Positions 56,500-64,000 of a stretch of 64,000 nucleotides of DNA are shown piece by piece. Within the stretch, counting starts at the first letter, position 1. The number at the start of each line of letters is the position of its first letter. Below the pieces are notes generated by a model, which did no database searches, was not told the origin of the DNA, and worked only from the letters and a program-made list of their open reading frames with translations. Source of the DNA: Trinickia dabaoshanensis (GTDB taxonomy: Bacteria; Pseudomonadota; Gammaproteobacteria; Burkholderiales; Burkholderiaceae); the NCBI RefSeq assembly GCF_002879885.1, contig NZ_PNYA01000005.1, positions 124,001 to 188,000 of the forward strand. Direction: 5' to 3'. The position numbers and the translations under genes are program-made.

Positions 56500-58143
56500 T
56501 CATTGCGCGGTATCGGCCGCGACCCATGTGTACCCTAGCGCGCTGATGCCTTGCACCAAACTCTTGAAATCCTGGAGCCCCGGTGTTTTCAGATCGGGTT
56601 CGAGCCAGAACGGATGGAAGAAGAACGACGCGAAGCCATCGCGAACGACGAGCGCGTACTGCGCGTTCGTATACAGATCGTTCCACGTGTAAGTCAGGCA
56701 AGAGAATGGATCGATCGAGCAAATGTTGTACTCGATATTGCCTAGGTTCTCCGGAATGATGCGCTGCCCGTAGTAGTCGCTATTGATGATGTACGGGAAA
56801 AATTGCCCGACCGAGTAGTCGTGGTTGGGCGCGCCCGAATTCAAGTCGGGGGTGTCGGACGTGTAGTAGACCGCGCGCTGATAGGTGTTCTTGAACAGCG
56901 GCGGTACCGCCTTCATCGCGAGCGGCGACGATTGATAGTGCGGCGCCTCCCACGCGAACGGCGTATAACCGTTTGACGAAAATTCCTGCAGTCCCGCACT
57001 CAAACGATTGCTGGCCCACTGCTGCGAATCCTCGTCGACGGGCCGGTTTTGCGTGGCGAGCCAAAACTCGTAGTCGTTGCCGCTGACCGCATTGTCTATG
57101 TTCGGCGTGGAATCGTACTGATGCGTATAGCCGTGCATGACGATTTTTCCACCGCGAGCCAGCGCATAGTTCAACGATTGCTTCAATCCGGTAGCTTGGT
57201 TCAGATGGATCGTCAGCGCGACACCGCCGTTATATGCGCCAAGCGGGTCCTCGTAGAGCGGGATCGTTGCGATCGAGAACGGAATGTGCACGCTGTAGAG
57301 GTAGTCGGTGAGCGTATTCATCGAACTCGTCGTCGTCAGCGCATTAACGTCCTCGAGCCGCACGAGCGCGCGATGCAGCACCGGTTGATTCGTGCCGAGG
57401 ATGTCGTGCAGCAAATCGCAGAGCACGAGGTAGCGGTCGCGCGGACCGATATACGACAACGGCAGATCGGCGAAATACCAGAAGTTGCCGGCGCGCACGA
57501 CATACGGCGCCTGCTCGCCCGTCTTGCTGTCCTTGATCGTCACGAGCGCGCTCGCCTTGGTCGAATCGGCCACCGCCGTCACGCCGATATCGGGATCGGC
57601 GCTGACGACGCCGGTACTCGCGTTATAGGCGTAATACTTGACCATGCTCATGTTCTTGTACGTGACCGTATCGAAGAAATCCGGTGCGGGGTTCGAACTG
57701 GAGGGCGCGGCCGATAGCCCGCGCAAGCTCGAAAAGGTGAGTCCAGAGCGCGCGGTGAATCCGTAGCTGGCATCCCAAGCAAGCTGCCATAAGTTGTACT
57801 TGAACCAGACAACGGTCTTGCTCGTTTTAGCAACGTCGGCAAGGAAAGCCGAAGGAATCGGATTGTCGTAATAGCTGCCGAGATAAAACGCGGCCTGATA
57901 GTTTTCGACGCTGCCGGCCGTATAGCTCGATACGGGCGCAAGCGTCACATCCGAATTGAAATGACCCAGCAAGTTGCGCAGCATGATGGCATAGGCAAAG
58001 CCGAGCTTCGTATAAGGATCGTTCGGCGGCGCATCGTAGAGCACGAGTACTTTTGCCGTCGTCGACTGCGCGAACGCGGTACTGGACCACGGCGACGTCA
58101 CCAAACCGATCGCCAACACCCATGCGAGTAGAAATCGTTTCAT
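56500..58143 (-). CDS. DUF2334 polysaccharide deacetylase-like exported protein
   Basis: A 547-residue exported protein with a signal peptide ending STAFAQ. Residues about 30-240 resemble a glutamine-amidotransferase-like N-terminal region (VLVLYDAPPNDPYTKLGFAYAIMLRNLLGHF). From about 255 the DUF2334 domain begins, with the metal- and substrate-binding pattern of the NodB-type deacetylase fold: LVRLEDVNAL, later GGKIVMHGYTHQYDS, and FAWEAPHYQSS. DUF2334 proteins are thought to act on cell-surface polysaccharide. It follows a small secreted protein by 12 bases and ends at a strong terminator. Confidence 0.85.
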   Translation of the reverse strand: MKRFLLAWVLAIGLVTSPWSSTAFAQSTTAKVLVLYDAPPNDPYTKLGFAYAIMLRNLLGHFNSDVTLAPVSSYTAGSVENYQAAFYLGSYYDNPIPSAFLADVAKTSKTVVWFKYNLWQLAWDASYGFTARSGLTFSSLRGLSAAPSSSNPAPDFFDTVTYKNMSMVKYYAYNASTGVVSADPDIGVTAVADSTKASALVTIKDSKTGEQAPYVVRAGNFWYFADLPLSYIGPRDRYLVLCDLLHDILGTNQPVLHRALVRLEDVNALTTTSSMNTLTDYLYSVHIPFSIATIPLYEDPLGAYNGGVALTIHLNQATGLKQSLNYALARGGKIVMHGYTHQYDSTPNIDNAVSGNDYEFWLATQNRPVDEDSQQWASNRLSAGLQEFSSNGYTPFAWEAPHYQSSPLAMKAVPPLFKNTYQRAVYYTSDTPDLNSGAPNHDYSVGQFFPYIINSDYYGQRIIPENLGNIEYNICSIDPFSCLTYTWNDLYTNAQYALVVRDGFASFFFHPFWLEPDLKTPGLQDFKSLVQGISALGYTWVAADTAQ

Positions 58144-58155
58144 GACGGCCTCCCA

Positions 58156-58431
58156 TCAGTTCCGGATATAGTCGCCGCTCGGCAAACGGTGGCGGCGCGT
58201 GTCGAAGCCTCGGGCTCGACCCTTGCCTTGCTCGGTCGTGTTCCGGGTCTCGTCGGGGATGCCGGGCTGAATCTCCGTCACCACGGTGGGCCTCGCCGGA
58301 GGCTTCACATGGCGACGCGCGGTGACGGTTGGGGGACTCGAACTCGTTGCCTCGGCCGCTTGAACGCCAACGGTCGAGGCCACGACGCACATGGCCGATA
58401 TCGCATGGGTAGCGAGTTGACTGAGTTTCAC
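58156..58431 (-). CDS. Small secreted basic protein upstream of the DUF2334 gene
   Basis: A 91-residue protein from a GTG at 58431 with GGAG 7 bases upstream. The signal peptide (KLSQLATHAISAMCVVASTVGVQAAEA) is followed by a short Arg/Pro/Thr-rich tail with no recognised domain. The frame is open to 59112, but the upstream part is Arg-rich shadow of the alcohol dehydrogenase gene. The 12-base gap to the DUF2334 gene indicates co-transcription. Confidence 0.6.
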   Translation of the reverse strand: MKLSQLATHAISAMCVVASTVGVQAAEATSSSPPTVTARRHVKPPARPTVVTEIQPGIPDETRNTTEQGKGRARGFDTRRHRLPSGDYIRN

Positions 58432-58558
58432 GAAAGGCTCCGATGGGTGGGACGATCGTAGGCACGCGTCGAGTCCGCACGCCTCTCGCGCGCGCTCGTA
58501 CATCGAACCAGGGGACGCACACGCAATGGGGGATTGCGCGACGTAAGCAGATCGTAAT

Positions 58559-58590
58559 GCTTGCGCGCGAAACTTAATGTGCGCGCAAGC
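58559..58590. repeat. 10-bp-arm inverted repeat after the alcohol dehydrogenase gene
   Basis: GCTTGCGCGC (58559-58568) and GCGCGCAAGC (58581-58590) with a 12-base loop, 60 bases beyond the dehydrogenase stop. There is no T-run on either side, so it may be a weak or Rho-assisted terminator or an mRNA-stabilising hairpin. Confidence 0.5.
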
Positions 58591-58649
58591 ACAGAGCGCC
58601 GGAGACGCGCACCGATCGAAGAAAAAAAGCGTTACCGCTAAAGTTGACG

Positions 58650-59810
58650 TTAATAGGCGGCGCGATAGATGGCCAATGCGTCCGCCTCGGTCACGGGCCT
58701 CGGGTTGTTGATCAGCAGCCTCTGCTGAAGCATCGCGTCTTTGGCCATGCGCTCCAGGCCGTCGCGCTCGATCCCGACTTCGCGCAAGGTCGAGGCAATC
58801 CGTGTCTCGGCGATCAAATACTCGATATGCTCGATCAATGCGCCGGTCTTTTCTTCGGACGTGCCCGCCGCATCGGGCAAAATCGCCGCGGCCAATTGCG
58901 CATAAAGCGGCGCCGCCGCGGGCGCGTTGAATTTCAGCACATGCGGCAACACGAGCGCGTTCGAGAGCCCGTGCGGCACGTGGTAAATGCCGCCGATCGG
59001 ATAGGCGAGCGCGTGCACGGCCGCCACCGGCGCATTCGCGAATGCTTGTCCTGCGAACGTCGCGCCCAACAGCATCGCTTCGCGCGCCGCGCGATCGTTG
59101 CCGTCGCGGCATGCGCGCAGCAGATGCTCCGATAGCAATTGCAATGCGCGCACGGCCAGCATGTCGGAAATCGGGTTCTTCAAGCGAGCCGACGTGTACG
59201 CTTCGATCGCGTGCACCATTGCATCGATTCCGGTGGCGGCCGTGACCGCCGGCGGAAGGCCGAGCGTCAGTTCCGCATCCAAAATCGCAAGGTCGGCGAT
59301 CAGTTGCGGCGCCACGACGCCCATCTTCGTCGCCTCGCCGACGGTGACGATCGATACGGCCGTGACCTCGGAACCGGTACCCGCCGTCGTGGGAATCTGC
59401 ACGAGGGGCACGCGCGTGCCTTCAACGCGATTCACGCCATACATGTCGCCGATCGTTTGCCCCGATTCGAGCAATACGGCGAGCAGCTTGGCCACGTCCA
59501 TCGACGACCCGCCGCCGAGTCCGACCACGAGTTGCGCCCGTGCATCGCGTGCCGCGTCTACCGCCTCGAGCACGACATGCTCGGGCGGGTCCGCCACCAC
59601 GTGATCCAGCACCGTCACCTGCCAACCGTTCGCCGACAAATCGGCGAGGGCCGGCGCGATGAGCCCGCTGCGATGCAGGAACCCATCGGTCACGAGACAC
59701 AGCCGCGCGAGTGTCGGATAGCGCTCGCGCAATAAAACACCTAGTCGGCGCGCGGCGCCGAACTCCACGACGAGCGTCGGTACGGTTTGAAAGCGAAATG
59801 ACTCGGCCAT
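58650..59810 (-). CDS. Iron-containing alcohol dehydrogenase
   Basis: A 386-residue group III (Fe-type) alcohol dehydrogenase of standard length, from the ATG at 59810 (GGAG 7 bases upstream). Cofactor-binding GLGGGSSMDVAKLLAVLL and IPTTAGTGSEVTAVSIVT are clear. Metal ligands fit the conserved positions in GIDAMVHAIEAYTS, AVHALAYPIGG and HVPHGLSNALVLPHV. Members reduce lactaldehyde, glycolaldehyde, propanediol or related compounds. Next to a FadR-type regulator and a sugar-acid dehydratase, it probably reduces an aldehyde fragment from pentose or hexose acid breakdown (inference). Confidence 0.9.
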   Translation of the reverse strand: MAESFRFQTVPTLVVEFGAARRLGVLLRERYPTLARLCLVTDGFLHRSGLIAPALADLSANGWQVTVLDHVVADPPEHVVLEAVDAARDARAQLVVGLGGGSSMDVAKLLAVLLESGQTIGDMYGVNRVEGTRVPLVQIPTTAGTGSEVTAVSIVTVGEATKMGVVAPQLIADLAILDAELTLGLPPAVTAATGIDAMVHAIEAYTSARLKNPISDMLAVRALQLLSEHLLRACRDGNDRAAREAMLLGATFAGQAFANAPVAAVHALAYPIGGIYHVPHGLSNALVLPHVLKFNAPAAAPLYAQLAAAILPDAAGTSEEKTGALIEHIEYLIAETRIASTLREVGIERDGLERMAKDAMLQQRLLINNPRPVTEADALAIYRAAY

Positions 59811-60098
59811 GGATCGTCTCCGTTCGAAAGATCGGTTTTCGTCTCGGGCTGGCGGGCGACATGCCGTCGCGCCTACGCGTCGATTCAGCGAGGCATTGTA
59901 TGCCCGGCGGGTGCAACGGCGGGTGTAACGGATAGGAGTGCCAAACAAATCGCCGATGCAAATCGGAAATGCGTTCGACGTCCCGCATTCGAGGCGAATA
60001 CGAGGGTTATTTCCGGTCGTAAGCAGCCCACCCCGTGTGCTATGCTGGCGGACACTTCACGGCCAGGACCGGCGCGAAGCCGACATCATCCCCACCCT

Positions 60099-60827
60099 AT
60101 GGACTATCGACATCTCAAGAACCGCAAGAGCATGCACGCGCGGATCGTGCAGGAACTCGGCACCGAGATCGTCAGCGGCAAGTTCGCACCCGGCGACAGG
60201 CTGCCGCCCGAACCCACGCTTTGCGAATCTTACGGCGTAAGCCGGCCCGTATTGCGCGAGGCCACGCGCGTGCTCGTCGCTAAAGGGCTCGTCGTCTCGA
60301 AGCCCCGCGTGGGCAGCGTCGTGCGGCCGCGCGAAGAATGGCACATGCTGGACCCCGACGTGCTGTTCTGGACGATCAGCGTGACGCCCGAAGGCGAATT
60401 CTTCCGTTCGTTGCTAACGGTACGCCGCATTATCGAGCCGGCGGCCGCGGCCCTGGCCGCGACGAACGCCACCGAAGAGGACGTCACTCGTATTCGTCGG
60501 GCTTATGAATCGATGGAAGGCGCGCAAACATCGGATGCGCTGCTGGAGCCCGATCTCGAGTTTCACCGGGCGGTGATGGCCGCGACGCACAACGACATGC
60601 TCGCATTCATCGGCAACATGATGTCGATGGCGTTGAGCGAATCGATCAAGCTGACGAGCCGTCACCCCGATACGCATGCGCTCTCGCTGCCGCGGCACAA
60701 GGCCATCTTGACGGCAATCGAGCACCGCGATCCGCTCGGCGCGCGCCAAGCTAGCCTCGTCCAGTTGGAAAATGCGAAAGCCGATGCCGAGACGATTCTC
60801 GTCATCGGCGGGCGCACCGATCGTTGA
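60099..60827 (+). CDS. FadR/GntR-family transcriptional regulator
   Basis: A 242-residue regulator. Residues about 8-75 form a winged helix (KSMHARIVQELGTEIVSGKFAPGDRLPPEPTLCESYGVSRPVLREATRVLVAKGLVVSKPRVGSVVRP). The C-terminal FadR/FCD helical effector domain has the metal-ligand His/Asp pattern (LEPDLEFHRAVMAATHND, LPRHKAILTAIEHRD). Relatives control gluconate, galactonate or arabonate catabolism and bind sugar-acid intermediates. I use the ATG at 60099, which starts the usual leader MDYRHLKNRKS; a longer frame opens at 60042. Likely targets are the neighbouring dehydrogenase, dehydratase and transport genes. Confidence 0.9.
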   Translation: MDYRHLKNRKSMHARIVQELGTEIVSGKFAPGDRLPPEPTLCESYGVSRPVLREATRVLVAKGLVVSKPRVGSVVRPREEWHMLDPDVLFWTISVTPEGEFFRSLLTVRRIIEPAAAALAATNATEEDVTRIRRAYESMEGAQTSDALLEPDLEFHRAVMAATHNDMLAFIGNMMSMALSESIKLTSRHPDTHALSLPRHKAILTAIEHRDPLGARQASLVQLENAKADAETILVIGGRTDR

Positions 60828-60838
60828 TCCGACGGTTG

Positions 60839-60869
60839 ACCTCGCTCGCTAATCGTTAGCGGGCGAGGT
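60839..60869. terminator. Hairpin between convergent genes
   Basis: ACCTCGCTCGCTAA (60839-60852) pairs with TTAGCGGGCGAGGT (60856-60869) with one mismatch around a TCG loop, in the 91 bases between the regulator and the dehydratase. No T-run is present, but it is well placed as a bidirectional terminator. Confidence 0.6.
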
Positions 60870-60918
60870 GATTCGATGCGCACGGCGCGCAAGCGCCGCG
60901 CACCTCAAAGCATTTCCC

Positions 60919-62664
60919 TCAATGCGAATGCGGCGGCACTTCCGCCCCGCGGCATCCGACCAGGAAATCGAAATCGCATCCCTCGTCGGCCTGCAAGACG
61001 TGGTCGATGTACAAGTTGCGATAGCCGCTGATATCCGCCGGGTTGGGCCGCGCGTGCATCTCGCGCCAATCGGCAAGACGCCGCGCGAGTTCCTCTTCGT
61101 CCACCTCCAAATTCAGCCGCCCCGCTTCGCAATCGAGCTCGATCCAATCGCCGTTACGTACGACGGCTAGCGGGCCGCCCGCGCGCGCTTCGGGCGCGAC
61201 GTGAAGCACCACGGTGCCGTATGCCGTTCCGCTCATGCGTGCATCGGAGATGCGAACCATGTCGGTCACGCCTTGCGCGAGCAGCTTCGGCGGCAAGCCC
61301 ATGTTGCCGACCTCGGCCATGCCCGGATAGCCCTTCGGCCCGCAATTTTTCATGACGAGAATCGAATCGGCCGTGACGTCGAGTTCCGGATCGCCGATGC
61401 GTGCCTTGTAGTCGTCGAAGTTCTCGAACACCACCGCGCGGCCCCGATGCTTGAGCAGCGAAGCGGTTGCGGCCGACGGCTTGAGCACCGCGCCGCGCGG
61501 CGCGAGATTGCCGCGCAATACACACAAGCCGCCATCCGGAACGAGCGGTTTCTCGAGCGGACGAATCACCTCGTCGTTATAGATCGGCGCTTCCTTGCAG
61601 TTCTCCCAAAGCGAATGCCCATTGGCCGTCAATGCATCGGGATGCGGCAGGAGACCCGCCTCGCCCAAACGGCGCAACACGGCAGGCAACCCGCCCGCGT
61701 AATAGAACTCTTCCATCAGGAAGCGGCCCGACGGCTGAAGATCCACGAGCGTCGGCGTGCCGCGGCCCACGCGCGTCCAATCGTCGAGTTCGAGCGAGAC
61801 GCCGATGCGCCCAGCGATCGCCTTCAAGTGAATCGCCGCGTTCGTGGAGCCGCCGATCGCCGCATTCGCACGAATCGCGTTCTCGAAGGCTTCACGCGTC
61901 AGCAGCTTCGACAAACGCAGGTCTTGCAACGCCATTTCGACGATGCGCATGCCCGACAAATGCGCGAGCACGTAGCGCCGCGAATCGACGGCCGGAATCG
62001 CCGCGTTGTGCGGAAGCGTCACACCCAGTGCTTCGGCCATGCACGCCATCGTCGAAGCCGTGCCCATCGTGTTGCATGTGCCGGCGGAGCGCGACATGCC
62101 CGCCTCGGCCGCCATGAATTGATGCAGCGTGATGTGTCCCGCCTTGACCTGCTCGCTCAGCTTCCAAACGACCGTACCCGAACCGATGTCGCGCCCCTCG
62201 TGCTTACCGTTGAGCATCGGGCCGCCGCTGACGACGATGGCGGGTACGTCGCAGCTCGCGGCCCCCATCAGCAATGCCGGCGTAGTCTTGTCGCATCCGG
62301 CGAGCAGCACCACCGCATCGATGGGGTTGCCGCGGATGGACTCTTCCACGTCCATGCTCGCCAAGTTGCGCGTGAACATCGCGGTCGGCCGCAGATTCGA
62401 TTCGCCGTTCGAGAACACGGGAAACTCGACGGGGAACCCGCCCGCCTCGAACACGCCGCGTTTGACGTGCTCGGCCAACTTGCGGAAGTGAGCATTGCAG
62501 GGCGTCAGCTCCGACCACGTGTTGCAGATGCCGATGATCGGCTTGCCTTCGAACTCGTGATCGGGGATGCCTTGGTTCTTCATCCAACTGCGATACATGA
62601 AGCCGTTCTTGTCGGCTGTACCGAACCATTGGGCGGAGCGAAGCTTAACGGGTTTGTCTGTCAT
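60919..62664 (-). CDS. IlvD/Edd-family sugar-acid dehydratase (L-arabonate dehydratase-like)
   Basis: A 581-residue dehydratase of the expected length. Three conserved Cys motifs hold the Fe-S cluster (CNTWSELTPCN, VLLAGCDKTTPALLM, SAGTCNTMGTASTM), and the substrate/Mg region VMKNCGPKGYPGMAEVGNMGLP and RISDARMSGTAYGTVVLHVAPE follow. The start MTDKPVKLRSAQWFGTADKNGFMYRSWMKNQG is typical of the L-arabonate/D-fuconate dehydratase subgroup rather than IlvD. It removes water from the aldonate to give a 2-keto-3-deoxy acid. Divergent from a periplasmic sugar-binding protein, consistent with oxidative L-arabinose (or similar) catabolism. Confidence 0.9.
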   Translation of the reverse strand: MTDKPVKLRSAQWFGTADKNGFMYRSWMKNQGIPDHEFEGKPIIGICNTWSELTPCNAHFRKLAEHVKRGVFEAGGFPVEFPVFSNGESNLRPTAMFTRNLASMDVEESIRGNPIDAVVLLAGCDKTTPALLMGAASCDVPAIVVSGGPMLNGKHEGRDIGSGTVVWKLSEQVKAGHITLHQFMAAEAGMSRSAGTCNTMGTASTMACMAEALGVTLPHNAAIPAVDSRRYVLAHLSGMRIVEMALQDLRLSKLLTREAFENAIRANAAIGGSTNAAIHLKAIAGRIGVSLELDDWTRVGRGTPTLVDLQPSGRFLMEEFYYAGGLPAVLRRLGEAGLLPHPDALTANGHSLWENCKEAPIYNDEVIRPLEKPLVPDGGLCVLRGNLAPRGAVLKPSAATASLLKHRGRAVVFENFDDYKARIGDPELDVTADSILVMKNCGPKGYPGMAEVGNMGLPPKLLAQGVTDMVRISDARMSGTAYGTVVLHVAPEARAGGPLAVVRNGDWIELDCEAGRLNLEVDEEELARRLADWREMHARPNPADISGYRNLYIDHVLQADEGCDFDFLVGCRGAEVPPHSH

Positions 62665-63027
62665 TGCTCGATGCCTGCTTTGGGCAGATATAGTAAAACG
62701 ATTGAAGTCGCCGGCAACTAGGCCGTCGATCGGACGAGGATGACTTTAACCATCCTTTCGATCGCGGCGATTTCCCATATATTGGCACAATCTTACGCCT
62801 TTCCGGCCGCTTTGCGCCAGATTGCCGATAGAAATAGCATGACTATTTGAACGAAGTAGCTGGGGAAAACGCTAATCGTCGTCGTTGTCGCAGATGCCTA
62901 TAGTTTGGCTATTTAGAAGTGAGCGCGCTCGACGTGGGCATCGAGACGACCCGGCGCGCAGCCGTAACAACGTAGTTCGTTCTAAGTAGCAAAACCAAGC
63001 ACGCACCAAAGACAAATGGAGACAAGC
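62665..63027. promoter_or_regulatory. Divergent control region with two similar inverted repeats
   Basis: These 363 bases separate the dehydratase (minus) from the sugar-binding protein gene (plus). They hold AAATAG-CATGA-CTATTT at 62832-62848 (perfect 6-5-6) and CTATAG-TTTGG-CTATTT at 62898-62914 (same spacing, left arm 4 of 6), with centres 66 bases apart. These are candidate operators for the nearby FadR-type protein or another sugar regulator. I see no gene here. Confidence 0.5.
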
Positions 63028-63993
63028 ATGGGACGTACGGTACGGTTGGCGCTGAATGCATTTTTCGGATTGACACTGGCCATGTCGGTCGTCGCGGAGA
63101 GCCACGCTCAAGGCAAGATTACGCTCGGCTTCGCGCAAGTCGGCGCGGAAAGTGCTTGGCGTACCGCGAATACGGTATCGGTGAAGGAGGCGGCGAAGGA
63201 CGCCGGCATCAACCTGAAGTTCTCCGATGCGCAGCAAAAGCAAGAGAATCAGATCCGGGCGATCCGCTCCTATATCGCGCAAAAGGTGAACGTGATCGCG
63301 TTCTCGCCCGTCGTCGAGTCGGGCTGGGAGCCGGTGTTGACCGAAGCGAAGAAGGCCGGGATTCCCGTGATCCTGACTGACCGCAACATCGACGTGAAGG
63401 ATAAGTCGCTCTACGTGACGATGATCGGCTCCGACTTCCTGGAAGAAGGCCGCCGCGCGGGCCGCTGGCTCGAAGAGGAGTACAAGAACAATGCGGGCCC
63501 GATCAACATCGCCGAACTGCAGGGCACGGTGGGCTCCGCTCCGGCGAACGACCGCCACGCGGGCCTGATGGAAATCATCAAGAACGATCCGAAGTTCAAG
63601 ATCATCGCATCGCAAAGCGGCGACTTCACGCTCGCCGGCGGCAAGCAAGTGATGGAAGCGTTCGCGAAGACGTACGGCAAGCAAATCAACGTCGTCTACG
63701 CGCATAACGACGACATGGCGCTCGGCGCGATTCAGGCGATGGAAGAAGCGGGCATGAAGCCGGGCACCGACGTCAAGGTCGTCTCGTTCGATGCGACGAA
63801 GGGCGGCTTCCAAGCGATGATCGCCGGCAAGATCAACGTCGACGTGGAATGCAGCCCGCTGCTGGGGCCGCAGTTGATGAGCGCCGTCAAGGACGTCGTC
63901 GCCGGCAAGACGCTGCCCAAGCGTATCGTCACGAAAGAGACGGTGTTCCCCGAAAACGTGGCGGCGCAAGTGCTGCCGACGCGTAAGTACTGA
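63028..63993 (+). CDS. Periplasmic sugar-binding protein of an ABC transporter (YtfQ/AraF-like)
   Basis: A 321-residue type I periplasmic binding protein. The ATG at 63028 has GGAG 6 bases upstream; an ATG at 63016 lacks a site. The signal peptide ends ESHAQ. The body has the sugar-binding fold (ITLGFAQVGAESAWRTANTVSVKEAAKDAG, VIAFSPVVESGWEPVLTEAKKAGIPVILTDR, VVYAHNDDMALGAIQAMEEAGMKPGTDVKVVSFDATKGG). The N-terminal GFAQVGAES..WR motif is typical of YtfQ-like furanose or arabinose binders. ATPase and permease genes should follow beyond 64000. Confidence 0.9.
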   Translation: MGRTVRLALNAFFGLTLAMSVVAESHAQGKITLGFAQVGAESAWRTANTVSVKEAAKDAGINLKFSDAQQKQENQIRAIRSYIAQKVNVIAFSPVVESGWEPVLTEAKKAGIPVILTDRNIDVKDKSLYVTMIGSDFLEEGRRAGRWLEEEYKNNAGPINIAELQGTVGSAPANDRHAGLMEIIKNDPKFKIIASQSGDFTLAGGKQVMEAFAKTYGKQINVVYAHNDDMALGAIQAMEEAGMKPGTDVKVVSFDATKGGFQAMIAGKINVDVECSPLLGPQLMSAVKDVVAGKTLPKRIVTKETVFPENVAAQVLPTRKY

Positions 63994-64000
63994 TCCCGAG

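Noticed and set aside
1-64000. CRISPR arrays, tRNA or rRNA genes
   Set aside because: No regularly spaced direct repeats and no tRNA- or rRNA-like sequence noticed in the intergenic regions.

Overview
The window is a high-GC chromosomal segment with dense, short-gapped operons. Its gene content (MexHI-like efflux, YgiN-like monooxygenase, non-phosphorylative sugar-acid genes, a dispersed type II secretion system) points to a betaproteobacterium of the family Burkholderiaceae, Paraburkholderia/Trinickia-like. I saw no rRNA, tRNA or CRISPR array.

Left flank (1-7800): the end of a small monooxygenase gene, a PAS-LuxR regulator, and an RND efflux operon (adaptor, pump, outer-membrane lipoprotein) divergent from its TetR regulator. 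Two operator-like palindromes lie between the regulator and the pump operon.

Core (7800-51600): a scattered but coherent locus resembling the Pseudomonas aeruginosa VreAIR (PUMA3) / Hxc / PdtAB region. It holds (a) a minus-strand operon with a FhaC/ShlB-type TpsB transporter, a DUF2341-LamG-ExbB fusion, ExbD, TonB, a porin and four accessory proteins; (b) type II secretion genes in three places (gspK; gspF-gspH; gspI-gspJ); (c) a cell-surface-signalling set (STN-TonB-like protein, ECF sigma factor, FecR anti-sigma factor, orphan DUF4880 protein); (d) a secreted PstS/DING-like protein resembling LapA; (e) a 4,232-residue filamentous haemagglutinin (TpsA) downstream of three tandem TPR-glycosyltransferases; and (f) a TIGR03032-like protein. 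Five units are preceded by 7-4-7 repeats resembling Pho boxes. My reading is a phosphate-starvation surface and secretion programme: PhoB and the ECF sigma factor switch on a secreted phosphate-scavenging protein, its T2SS, and a giant, possibly glycosylated adhesin exported by the TpsB and perhaps energised by ExbBD-TonB.

Inside the core is an accessory island (20260-24075). It contains an IS4-like transposase that has lost two of three catalytic acids and carries a Phd/YefM antitoxin-like domain, a divergent unknown gene separated from it by a 12-bp-arm inverted repeat, and a 1,006-bp Tn3-family mini-element with both terminal repeats and a perfect TCGGA target duplication. The mini-element carries a broken resolvase and an MNT antitoxin gene and interrupts the 3' end of the DUF4880 gene.

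Right flank (51700-64000): a hydrolase-SnoaL fusion, a glutamate racemase with Ser at the second catalytic Cys, a histidine phosphatase with a phospholipase-D-like protein, a DUF2334 deacetylase-like exoprotein with a small secreted partner, and a sugar/sugar-acid cluster (Fe-dependent alcohol dehydrogenase, FadR-type regulator, IlvD/Edd dehydratase, periplasmic sugar-binding protein). The cluster fits oxidative pentose catabolism such as L-arabinose.
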